A DNA stretch of 64,000 nucleotides from Certhia americana (lineage: Eukaryota; Chordata; Aves; Passeriformes; Certhiidae): NCBI GenBank assembly GCA_018697195.1, contig CM031879.1, positions 34,734,228-34,798,227 of the forward strand. Direction: 5' to 3'. Each line of letters opens with the position of its first letter. Positions within the stretch are counted from its first letter, which is position 1. The notes below the pieces were generated by a model, which was not told where the DNA came from, ran no database searches, and saw only the letters and a list, made by a program, of their open reading frames with translations. This document shows positions 38,660 to 49,859 of this stretch, piece after piece. The translations under genes were made by a program, and so were the position numbers.

Positions 38660-39690
38660 CTTCAGCATATTTTTGTAGCTGTACAAACCTATGACCTTTA
38701 AAGTTCTAAGCATATTGAGGTCCATCCTTTGGCCACACAGTTTTGGTGAGAACATACTTTGCAATATCTAAAGGAGAAGGGTGGTGTTCCATGTGGCAGT
38801 GAAGGTCTGTACATCCCCACTGGGAACACAGGTCCTTCAGTGAAATTGTTCCAATAAGAGATTACCCCCCAGCCCCTTGGACCACACACTTCGCTTTCCA
38901 ACTTGCTTTTCAGTGCCATGGGCTGCCTTGGGCTGTGTGGAGATGAATGGAGACACCTAGTTCACTTCTCAGCTCTGGTGGCAACTTTTGGGCTGCTGGG
39001 GTGCAACATAGGCTTTACAAACTCTATCACCCACAGTCTAATAATCAGACAAAGCAGATGAACCCGATCCTGAAGCCATATTCCTGTTACTATATTAACT
39101 GTTGGCTGGGTTTACTTGCTGCCACTGGCAAAATTTGTCAGTAATAGCAGTGTCTGCTCTTCTAAGCAGCACACCTCTTTGTACAAGCAGTATGGTTTGC
39201 AGACCCATGACCACATAGCTATGTTGGGGCAGTTGTCCAGGAGTTTTCCCTTGAGGGCACTGGTTTGGTGGTTGCAACATATACATTTGTTTCCTTCTGA
39301 ACAGCTAGGAAAAGCGCAGGCTGCTTACCAAAGGTTATGCAAATAGCCATCTGCAACCAGCTCTGTACTTTGGGGCTGGGGACTGTTTGTTTGTCCCATG
39401 ATGTTCAATTCATCCTCCGTATAGGTTGGACCACTGTTACTTGAGCCCATATAAAATTGTGGACCAAGTTTCACCAGCAGCTTCCATGTGTTCGCAGAAC
39501 TCACACAATTGTTTGCACTGTCCTGATAAAACCTGGTAACATAAATACCTTCAGCACCACCACCTCTAATGATGGTAGTCAGAGTGAATACTACATCTGA
39601 ACTGTTTTGGATTCCACAGTATTGTAGGGTAGCCCGCAGGACTTTTTTTGACTGTGCTGGGTCTGATCATAGTGGGAATTGTATGTAAGT
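38660..39690 (+). pseudogene. Decayed Ty3/gypsy integrase with chromodomain-like end
   Basis: Pieces of a Metaviridae-type integrase occur in the correct order but in different frames. A LAFQCHGLP stretch ending at 38928 corresponds to the conserved ...HGLP segment. FTSQLWWQLLG (38961-38993) corresponds to the region after the second catalytic Asp. YHPQSNNQTKQMN (39025-39063) and the following NPILKPYSCYYIN correspond to the hallmark YHPQSxGQTERxN region. LPLAKFVSNSSVCSS starts near 39119. LDHCYLSPYKIVDQVSP (39426-39476) matches the C-terminal GPY/F-type module. A stop-interrupted piece from 39571 with EYYI and VLDS resembles a chromodomain start. The catalytic Glu is Lys, and frameshifts and stops occur throughout, so it is inactive. 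Vertebrate gypsy elements with a chromodomain (chromoviruses) are the closest type. No reverse transcriptase, gag or LTR was recognised nearby. Confidence 0.72.
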
Positions 39691-39699
39691 AGGAATTAT

Positions 39700-42600
39700 C
39701 CAGTACTAAAAGCTAGTTGTAATTAGAAACCATAGAACTTTTCTAAAGATGTAATTAACTCTTGAAGTAATGTGACATAATTTATATATTTAAAATCCAA
39801 TCGAAGAGCTCATCAGCTATGCTGCAAAGAACAACCATACTACATCAAGCATGCAGAGAAGATTCCTGCATTTCAAGAGGCAAGTGGAAACACTGGCAGA
39901 ACTATCAGTAGCTATTGCAATGCTAAATGCAATGGAAATAGAAAGAAATTATCCATATGTTGCACAGCAGAAATTAACAAGGGTTTTGCGTCCAAAATGA
40001 TAATTGTCAAGCAGAGAAAGTCTGAAAAAGTGATGTATATTATCCTGTTTAAGGTGTATTTTTTACTGTTATGACCAAATTTGGAGTCAAGTAAACAATG
40101 TTGAAATAAAAGAAGAAAAAAAGATGAAACAGTAACAAGTAATGAGGAGGTGTTGAAATTACTGTAATTTAAACATCTGAAGACGACATTGCATCTCTGA
40201 GCTATCCCAAAGTTAATTTTCAACTACGAAAAAATATGATGAGAAAATAAATATGTGCCATTTGCAGTGTGGTACAGATCATTCTGAGAAGGAAAGAAAT
40301 ACCCAGACATAAGTTGTGGCCTATTATTTTAGAAAGGTTTTAAAAATCATTGCTCTGTAGTAGATTAATATTCTTATTCTTATAGTACTTGTGAAGTTTT
40401 GTTCCTAAAAAATCACAACTTGCAACCAAAAGACCTGATTTTCCTGTCACATCCCACTTATTCAAGCTTCTGCTGTGCTGTAAAATAAAGAAAGAGAACA
40501 AATTTTTCCCAACATGAATTACCCTGCCAGGAGAAAAAGCGTCCCTTGGTTATGGTCTACAATGCCAAGAGCTGGTAGTGTTCATTTTTTAAAAGCAGCA
40601 AAGAGCTGAGCTCTTACATGTTTGCTTTCTCATATCCCATCAGCATTTTCTGTAATGTGTACTAGAATGCAAATTCCTCAGTCCTCATTTTAAGCCACAG
40701 AAGCCACTATTAAATTGTGAGTGTCATTTATGGATGGAATCTGGCAAGGATTGTGTTGACAGAAGATGGTCAGTTCTACTATCATCTCTTGCTGACTCCA
40801 AAACCATCTTAAATAGACACACATCTATCATATCTATGTTTTCAAAGAGTAAAGTATATTCCAATTCCACCAAATTGTTCAGTATTAAACATTGGGCTTG
40901 AATTTATTTTTCTGATCTAGCTATTGTATTATTGCAAAGAATTGCATAGCAAATAAGTAATATCTTCCTTTTCTTTATCAAATTCCTTAGAAATGCTAAC
41001 ATACCATAGATATTTGGGGGAAAAATAGTTGAAAAATCTGCTTTATAGTGCATATGCAAAGTTACAAACCCAAAATAATTGTATTTACCCATGTGCATAT
41101 ACAGAAAAGCTCAGGAAATTTTTAACGATCATTTCCTCACTTGTTTTTCAATTCAGTGTAAGCTTTTACTAGTGCAGTATTTCTTTAATCTAAGAGACTG
41201 AGTTTCCATTCAATTTTTAATTTTTTTTTTCACAATAAATCTTAAGTAAAGTGTTGATCATTTAAAGGTTTTAGTATTTGGAGGGATATCAATGATATCT
41301 TATTTGATTTCCTTTTATATTTTAGCCATTCATTATTCTCATTTTTTTAACCTTTTTACAAAGTCTAGATTTTTTTCCTATACAGCAGACACGGTGTTGT
41401 CAGATGCATCAATATTCATCACACTTTCAAAACAGATGAATCATTAAAATATTAGGGAAATTGTTTTTCCATTGTCAGAAACAGATTGCAAGGATATTTG
41501 CTTATATTCTAATTACAGATTCCTCTTCTTGGGGTATCAGGAAAGCAGGCAGCGATTTCTGTTGTTCCTCTGAGCCATGCTGCTTTTCCAACCACAGCAG
41601 TTTTCTGCTCATTCATCTCCTGTGTCCCTTGATTGTGTCCACTCTCTGATGCTTGGATCTATCGCTATCTCTTCTACTGTACTCTAACAACTGCAACTCC
41701 TTAGGATATCCTGCAACATTAAACAAACACAAAATTTGTCAGATACAGCAAGCTGGTGCTTCTCTTTCTGTGATCCTCCTTGGTATAAATACCAAGCTCT
41801 ACTTAGTATTTATAGGGGCGAGATTGTAATAAGTTATTTTTATCATCAATAGTTATGTTTACATGGAATAGTGCAATAATACTAGGTTCAGGCAATTTTT
41901 AATTTGTTTTTTTATCAAAAGTGTGGCTTGGTGATGATTCAGGTTTTAGAATAATTTTATTTTTCTCATAAAATCTGGAGACTGAAAAGCAAAGAAATTT
42001 ATAACTGTTTCTGCTTTCCCTGTTTTTGTTTTTCTCTTGGATGAGCCTAGTCAAGGTTTTGGATTCATTTCTTGTGTCTCATTTCCTTGAAAAATATTTT
42101 GTTCAAAATTTGCTTTTAACTGTAGTCTGACCTTCTTCGAGAGGTTCATATAAGCAAGGTCTGAATGTGACTGGTAAGCTGAGGAAATCATGGAAATTTT
42201 AGCCTTAATATTCAGCTAGCTGAATAAACGGCAGAGCTGCAGGACCAATGACTACGGAAAGAAAATGCATGGAATATATGACAAAAACAAACTTACAGAT
42301 GAAAGGACTTAACTGGATTCAGGTGTTTAGGATGAACCACCTCCTTATTCTTTCAGAGGAGCTGTATGAAGATTTCCTGCCTTTGCAGTCTGATTCCTGG
42401 GTATGCACATACTTTTCTCAGAGATGCCAGACAAGAATTCTGTAACCTGTCTTTATCTCAGCCTTTTTACTGCTATGACCTGGAAACAAGTGTGTGTTTT
42501 TAAAATGAAAGGAAGTCATAGGTCAGTATGATGGTAAATACAGAAGAAGGAATAAAATCTGTCTTTGAAGTGTTCTAATTGTTTATCTGAAGAAAGGTTT

Positions 42601-44200
42601 TATGTCAAACTCTTCAGATTCATAAATTGTGAATTAAAAAAAAAACCCCAAACACTCTAGATATTGTCTGTAGCCATTTATATCCAGGTACTAGAAGCAT
42701 TCAGTTTGTATTTATATTAACATATGTGCAAAAACTAGTGACATCACAAATGAAGTTAATATGACATTTCACAAGACAGTGTCATTGGCGAGCTGAATGG
42801 GAAAGTTAGATAAGGTAAGAAAAAGTTTATGCCTTTTCTTTTAGGCACAACTGTGTTTTCAACCTTTTCAGTCAGTTGCACAGAAACAGCAGAGACTGTG
42901 TTAAACACACAACCCCAACACCAGAAAATTTTGATTGCCATATACCTGCAGCCAGCTTATTAAATGTTTTCAGATATTTTAAAATAGAATGGTAAGATAG
43001 CCACTGATAATTAAATACCCTTGTTTATTTCATGTCACTGTAGCCATTCTGGTTTTGGTTTGTGACATGAGGTTTTAAATATGTGACATACTACTATAGT
43101 AGTGTAAAAGTAGGCAATCTTTCAGACACATAAGCCTGAGTTCTACTTACAAACCTTCATTAACTCATGCTCTAAGTCTATAACACATTGCATTCCAAGT
43201 ATGAAATATGTCCTTTTTAATGCATTCCTCCAACCTCCTCCCCAGATCTTTTCTGCAGATACATGATGTCCTCTTTGAGCTTTAAGAAACATTTCCCATT
43301 TAAATCAACATCCGTCAGTGGTTTGGAACCCCTCTCTGCTGTGGGATTTTGTCCTTTCCTTTTGGTTAGTATTATGTACTGACAGAGAACAGAACAAGGA
43401 CACTATGTTAGATTTATAAGGAAATAATGTCAAAATGGTTAATGCAATTCACCAGTTCAATAAACTGGATTACATTTTAGTAGGACAAAAGATCAACGAA
43501 AGCCTATTTATATTCATTGGGTGAAGGCTGTACCAGCAACCACATAATGCATTCCCCGTCTTTGGGCTCATTAGCTATGCCTATTAGATTTGTTAGGTAT
43601 CATAACATCCAGATGTTTCTGGACAGCTCAGCTGACATTTTATCCATGTGCAGATTAAATATTAATGGATAGCAGGTAAACAAGTGCAGTAGCTAGTCTT
43701 GGGTTTGGAATATTTTCAACACTATCAGCATTTGAGGGGTTATTTTTTTCTCTCTTTCTGTTTCTCAGAATGCATGAAAAGACAGCAATTCACCTTTAGA
43801 AAGTGCAATTCTTGTGGAAATAAGCAGCAGAGAGCGGTTTGCCATCTCTCTTTTTACAGGATCTTTATATGAAAATTCACATCCAGGGCACATATTATCT
43901 AACAAAAATTCTGCCAGGTTTTACCAAGAAACTTCACTAAGCTCAGACTGAGCTTTCATTTAGGTAGTTGAACTTTTTAAAAGTCATTTTATTGGACAAT
44001 GTGTGTTGTAGATAGGTGATTTTGAATGATGACATTCATCATCACTGGAATGATATTAAGGAGTTTGAAGTCCTCCCACCATCTCTTCTCTGCTGAATAC
44101 CATGCAGTTATGGCTATTCTGCTCTCTCTTTCTCTTCCAAAGTATTGTCCTCAGTGAAAGGCTATGGAAGTGCATATGCATCAGGCACAGCATCACTAAC
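39700..44200. other. AT-rich non-coding DNA with small palindromes
   Basis: Two minor structures are visible: an 8-bp stem hairpin CTTGGTAT/ATACCAAG at 41780-41797, and a 14-bp perfect palindrome ACTACTATAGTAGT at 43090-43103. Frames are short and motif-free. No gene or known repeat was recognised. Confidence 0.5.
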
Positions 44201-44221
44201 CAGTCAAGGGAGGGGATTGTC

Positions 44222-44259
44222 CTGCTCTGCTCTGCTCTGCTCTGCTCTGCTCTGCTCTG
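44222..44259. repeat. CTGCT pentanucleotide microsatellite
   Basis: About 7.6 uninterrupted CTGCT units sit directly at the 5' edge of the truncated CR1. The array is perfect, so it is young or unstable. Confidence 0.95.
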
Positions 44260-44261
44260 TA

Positions 44262-44788
44262 CTGAAGCAGCCTCACCTCAAGTCCTGTATGCAGTTTTGG
44301 GTGCCATAATATTAAAAATACATGAAGATATTAGAGAGTGTCCAAAGGAGGGCAACAAGCATGATGAAGGGTTTGGAGGGGGAGCCATATGAGGAGCAGC
44401 TGAGGTCACTTGGTCTATTCAGCCTGGAGAAGAGGAGACTGAGTGAATATCTCATTGTGGTCTTCAACGTCCTCATGATGTTGAGGCACAGGTTCTGATC
44501 TCTTCACTCTCATGACTGGTAAAATGACTCAAGTAAATGGCATGAAACTGAGCCAGGGGAGGTTTGTGTTGGATATTGGGAAAATGTTTTTCACCCAGAG
44601 GGTGATTGGGCACTGGAACAGGCTCCCCAGGGAAGTGGTCACAGCCTCACTCTGACAGAGCTTGAGAAGCATTTAAACAATACTCTCAGGTACATGCTGA
44701 CTCTTGGGGTGTCCTGTGCAGTGCCATGAGCTGGACTTGATTATCCTTGTGTGACCCTTCCCACTCATAGTATTCCATGATTCTGTGA
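44262..44788 (+). mobile_element. CR1 LINE, 5'-truncated 3' end
   Basis: The sense-strand CR1 3' region is clear. It includes GCCTCACCTCAAGTCCTGTATGC-like sequence, AGAGTGTCCAAAGGAGGGCAA, ATTCAGCCTGGAGAAGAGGA, GGCACTGGAACAGGCTCCCC and a 3' end of ATTCCATGATTCTGTGA. That end is the CR1 8-bp terminal repeat rather than poly-A. It covers the last part of the reverse-transcriptase ORF and the 3' UTR, and indels break the frame. 5' truncation is usual for CR1. Confidence 0.93.
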
Positions 44789-44806
44789 AGTGTGAAATTT
44801 CACACT
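44789..44806. repeat. 18-bp perfect palindrome abutting CR1 3' end
   Basis: AGTGTGAAATTTCACACT is self-complementary over its full length. It begins one base after the CR1 terminal repeat, so it marks the pre-insertion target or a rearranged junction. Confidence 0.85.
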
Positions 44807-44809
44807 GAG

Positions 44810-47800
44810 CTGTTATAATAACTGTAGAGTAATTTCTATACACATTTTAGATAATCTTGATGATGCTGTTTCCTGTTTTCATCAATTGATTTTTCAGGAA
44901 AAATTCTGATCCTAAGTCATTAGCAGAGAAATAGATTTTGTCTTGAATACTTTACACTTCACTTTTCCTCTCTAGGACATGTCTGCAATTGTTATGCACA
45001 TATACTTTTCCACTGAAACCAGTGGAACTATTCTAGTTTACACCAGTTAAAAGAACTCACCCATTAATTTGATAAAAGAGGGAAGAATCAATTCAAATGA
45101 GTACTGGTGGCAGAATCTGTTCATTATCATCTTGGGGTTCTTAAAAGTCCTATGCAGTGGCAACTTCTACCAATCCAAAGGAGATTTTAGGAAGATGACA
45201 GAATCTGTCCCAGTGATTTATTCAGTGTTCTCCAAAATAAAAATGATCCTGCCTGTTCATTAATAGACAATATTTTGCTGTCAGACATGTCCTAAGACAT
45301 TTTCTGAGAGACAAGAAATTTCAGATCCTTCAGACCAAAACAAAATATTTCTTATGAAGAAATTCATAAGAGAGTTGAAGTGCATTTCTTTGAATTACCA
45401 GCTTTAATTACTGCATTTTCATAAGTTTGTCACCATGTCGGCTATCCATAGGCTGTTTTTGTTTGGGTTTTTTGTCAGCTGTGAGAGCCTGGGGAGTGAA
45501 CTTTTTGTACTGATGACGGTTGCTGTGCTCTGACATTCAAATTTTATGAAATGCCTGATTTAGACATGAGATTTGGTGCACTATCATTTAAACATTGTAG
45601 TGGGTGTCCATGATAATATTCACAGTAAATGTCACCCAGGTGTCTGTTTTGAATGATAGTGTAAATCCACATATGAACCAAAACCAACAGCCCAGAATGA
45701 GGAAAACAGTTGTTGCCCCAGATAAAACAAAATTCTCCATTCTCCAAAAACAGTTGGTCTTGTACATTCAGGTATGAGCAATGTGTTCAGCTAATCATTG
45801 GTCTGCTGGTTGGGCCAAAAAATAAATTTTGATATCATAGCCATTAAGAGCTATAAGAGCAACCAAAGTAACTTTTGTCTAATTTTGAAATATATTCAAA
45901 TATTATAGTTCTGACTTTTTGTCTTGATTTAGCTTTTGAAGCAATTTTTTGGCTTTTCAGACTATTGAGGAGTGATTTATTTTTCTTCACTTCGTTGTTT
46001 TCTACTGCTAGGCTAGTGAATAGAGAGTAAAAATAAAATAATCCAGTGGGGATAAAAAACAGAATGGCAAAACCAATAGAAAGAGGTGATATGAAGAACA
46101 AATTTGAATATAAAAGATGTTCTTTTATCTATTGTGTGAGTTTTTTTTCAAAAATCAAAAGTGAATATTCTTCTAAAATATAAACTGAAGTTCCAACAGA
46201 AATTATAAATACAATGCAGAATTAAAAAGACAATATTCTTTCAGCTTTACATCGTGTAATGAGAACCAAACATTATGATCATAAGATGCTTTTTTCTGTG
46301 AATCCACAGAATATACATAAAAGCTGACATTTGCTCCAGCTTGACTCTTGAGGTACTTCTACCCCAAAATAATAACAAAGGCATTCTTCTGTGAGTGTAA
46401 GCTTCTTTGAAACAGAATTGTCATGAGGGCAGCCTAACAGATCTCATTCAAATAAACAAGATCTTTTCACTTCTCTTTGACTTATTTTTGACACTGTCAA
46501 AAAGAGTTGAAAATTTTGAAAACTTTTTGAAGCCGATTTCTCATCTGGCTCTCTGGTTATACCAGGTTATATACAGGTTATACCAGCTTGACAAAACATT
46601 TTCCTCAGACACATAAAACATTTTACAACCCTTTAATTTATCATCCCCTAAATGACTAAAATTTATTCTAAGTTTTAAAAAACCAGCAGTTCCTTTCCCA
46701 ATATAAACAGTTCCAAATTTCCTTCAGATCATATATGGACAGGGAGAAAAATAAGGAAAAAAATCTATCATGTAGGTTGTTACCAACATGTGGTCAATGA
46801 GTGTGTTTTATAAGAGGTCAATAATTCCAAATGCACCTCAAATGTAGATCAGATGGCAGTACTACATACAGCAATATGTAGTGAATTTTATTTTTAGGTA
46901 TTCTCTTCTAACCATGTTTGAGATCAGTCTGTCCTTTGCTGTTCTAAAATCTTCTTGATGTTTTTTGACATTCTAAATCTCAAACCTTTGGGGAAGGGGG
47001 TTAGAGGAGGGGCAAACCAATAAAAGCTGACAAAATTAATTACACTGTATTACTCATCTTAAATGTTTAATTAGTCACATTGTACCTGATGAGAAACAAA
47101 ATCTTCAGCATCCTCTTAATCTATTAAAAATTGGACTGCAAAGTGATTTTTAACACAGAAGACCATTCCAATTGCAGTGATTTTTTGCTCCATTTATAGA
47201 AATCCACAATCTCTGTAAATGCTGCCTCCCAGTAACCATAGGAACAATGTCCACTGTAATTTCTTACAGAGGAAGGGCAGACAAAGTAATTTAATTTATA
47301 GGAAAATATATGAACATAGTTATGTTCTAATTATCCTATATGATATCTCACATTACCTCTTACATTATAATATTTCCTGTGCCTGAAAGAAGAATTAAAC
47401 CAGTGACCTTTTCTTCCACTGGTGATTGTGATACATGAAACTGCAAGTGGGTTCAAGATTTTTTTTTTTTTAAAATGGAAAATGATGAATCCTCATCATA
47501 CGGGAGACAGCTAGCTTCAGCACCAAATCCACTCCCGTTTTCTGTATATCTCTTTATCTTTGCAAAGATGCTGTCATTTGACCTCATGGTGAAGGAGAGG
47601 CTTGGTCTACTGATGAAAAATTTCTGGGAATGGGGACAGGGTCTATCTTTGAACTTGCATCTGCTAGGGTGTGAACTCAGCTGCACCATTTCAACTCTTC
47701 CACCTGCTGCTTCTATGCTTTTTTTTTGTGATACTGTCTAGAAAGAGACAGTCATGTCCACCACTCTCATAACATCACCAGTAGAGGGGTTTTGATTTAC

Positions 47801-48870
47801 TTTCTTATCAGACAATTGGAGAGCATTCAGTAAATAAAATGTCTCCAAGATTCAGCCTGAAGATGCACCTAAATTGGCTCTCAAAGGGCTCAAGCCATAC
47901 ACCTTGCTTAATCATAAGCTTCCTCTCAGGTCTCCTTTGGTTTCATTATTTCTCCCACAGTCCAGTAATGTATAGTGGATGGGGAAAATAAGTTATTTCC
48001 CCTCTAGACTTCTGAGTTTCTTCTTTGGTCCCCTTTCCTCTGTTCTCCCATTTAACTTCTCAGTAATTCCTTTGAGCTTCAAAGCACAGATTCTAGTATA
48101 TAAGCCAAGGAGATCTTGATGAGAATTGATTTTTAGCCAGCAAATGTCACTCCTTAAATGCCCAAAGGCTGTTTAAACTCAGACAGAATGTTAGTAATGG
48201 CAAAAAAATCTGACCCAGCTTACCTTAACTTACTGTTATCTAGTTTCTTCTCCAGAAGTTAGCACAGAGTAATGAACGGCAGGTTTTCTCAAAATAGGCT
48301 TAAAAAAACCTTTCATGGTTCTCCTCATAATGCACAGGCACTTGTGCTGCTCCCCCAAAAAACTGAAACAATTTATTCTTTTGCAGTATATTGGCATCAT
48401 ATTCTGTTTACTAATCATAAATAGATAGGTTTTTTTTCTCTCTTTGCTCCTTTTCCAAACTGTCAGAGTGCTTTTTACTTCCTCTGGTTGCCAGTGAAGC
48501 ATATGTTGTTTTGTCTGGACTACCCTCTAAAAATTAAAATATCGTCATCCCTGTAATGTATTTGTATATATTTGCAAGAACATCCTCCAATTAGGCGGCC
48601 ATAAGTGAAGTATTTCCAGCTTTAAAAGTACAGAATTCTCCTGCATATTGGATTTTCAGCATTCGAAAGATATGAATATTTTCTCTCTGTTTTTATTCAG
48701 AGCATAAAATCAAGAAAAGATTTAAAGAATCTGAAAAAAAACTTAAACTTGTACATATAAATCACAGAACAATGAGAAGAAGAAATATTTCTGCTAAGAG
48801 AATATTTCTACAAAAGAAAGGAGAATACATGAAACATTTCAAAACTGTAAGGTAGTTCTGAGGAGATGTG
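44810..48870. other. AT-rich non-coding DNA, nothing recognised
   Basis: A GGTTATACCAG-type unit is repeated at about 46554-46590. Otherwise there are only short shadow frames, with no supported gene, RNA or transposon. Confidence 0.5.
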
Positions 48871-48875
48871 CAGCA

Positions 48876-48928
48876 GTAGTGGGCTTTAATGATCCCTGTG
48901 GGTCCTTTCCAGCTATGTTTCTATGATT
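48876..48928 (+). mobile_element. CR1 LINE, extreme 3' tail
   Basis: GGCTTTAATGATCCCTGTGG, the following GTCCTTTCCAGC and TTTCTATGATT match the final bases of bird CR1 elements in the sense orientation. Only about 50 bases remain. A T run follows. Confidence 0.7.
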
Positions 48929-49012
48929 TTTTTTTCCTGTGGTTCAACAGACTCTAATTGCCCCAGCACACAAGGACCAGAGGTGCACACCAAGGACATC
49001 AGAGGTCTTTTG

Positions 49013-49064
49013 CTATTGTCCATATCTGTCCTCTATTGTCCATATCTGTCCTCTATTGTCCATA
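49013..49064. repeat. 20-bp minisatellite, 2.6 copies
   Basis: The unit CTATTGTCCATATCTGTCCT occurs exactly twice (49013-49032 and 49033-49052) and a third partial copy ends at 49064. The identity of the copies points to recent duplication. Confidence 0.95.
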
Positions 49065-49135
49065 GATGCCTTCAGGATGCCATGAAAAACCCACAGCAGC
49101 ATGTCAGGGAGCTGTGCTCTTTTCAAAGTGTCTCA

Positions 49136-49140
49136 GTAGG
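49136..49140. repeat. Target-site duplication, left copy
   Basis: GTAGG directly precedes the LTR and is repeated directly after it at 49848-49852. Confidence 0.85.
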
Positions 49141-49847
49141 TGTCATGGTTTGAATGACAGGTATCTGCTAAGGAAGGCAGGAGCCTCCCTTGGAATGGAG
49201 AATTTAAAACCCCTCCCTCCAAATTATTATAACTTTGAATTGAAGGGGCTCTCAGGCAAAGATGTGGGAATAGGAACAACAGTTTGAAATTAGGGGAACT
49301 AAAATAAAAAATAAAACAAAAACACATGCAGTAAGACAAACAAATAAACAAAACCCACTGACAGAGTCAGGGTCCAACCCGACACCCTGTGGGTCAGGGT
49401 GTTGGTGGCAGTCCCATTCCATGGTGGCTGCAGTCCCAGTGGCAGATGTGGCTCTGTTGAAGTGATGTTCCTGGAGAAAAGTGGAGTTTTTCACTGAAAG
49501 TCCAGTGGTGATAGATGGGCCTAGTCTTCCTCTGAGAATCCAGTGGAAAAGGCTGCCTTGGTGTTCCAACTCCCAGATTTTTATCCAGGTAGGAATACTT
49601 GACTCTTCCCCCTGGCTGGAGCATTTCCCAGTGGGATGATGGAATTCTATCAGTGAGACTCAATGGCCCATTAGCAGAAGATCTCTCCCTGGAGGGAGGC
49701 TGGGTTGTGGAAGAGATAAGAAAACTGCCCCAGCAGATTTATTGACAGTTGGCCATTGACAGAAAATTACACCTCACACAAATCCCAGTTTCATCAGATG
49801 GTGATAGAATAGAGTTTTGGTTACATTTTGCACTGCAACCCATGACA
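49141..49847. mobile_element. Complete solo LTR (707 bp) of an endogenous retrovirus
   Basis: The element begins TGTCATGG and ends CCATGACA, an 8-bp perfect terminal inverted repeat with the retroviral TG...CA ends. It is flanked by identical GTAGG 5-bp duplications. Five-base duplications are typical of ERVL-class integration, and the sequence resembles an abundant passerine LTR from memory. No internal gag, pol or env is present, so it arose by LTR-LTR recombination. Orientation is uncertain because polyadenylation-like signals do not sit clearly near either end. An A-rich patch lies at 49298-49355. The overlapping frames on both strands here are not genes. Confidence 0.88.
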
Positions 49848-49852
49848 GTAGG
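49848..49852. repeat. Target-site duplication, right copy
   Basis: GTAGG, identical to 49136-49140. Together they define the insertion precisely. Confidence 0.85.
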
Positions 49853-49859
49853 GCTGCTG

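Noticed and set aside
41780..41820. Hairpin CTTGGTAT/ATACCAAG with a second inverted TATAAATAC/GTATTTATA
   Set aside because: The stem is too short for a microRNA precursor, the loop is two bases, and AT-rich inverted repeats are common.
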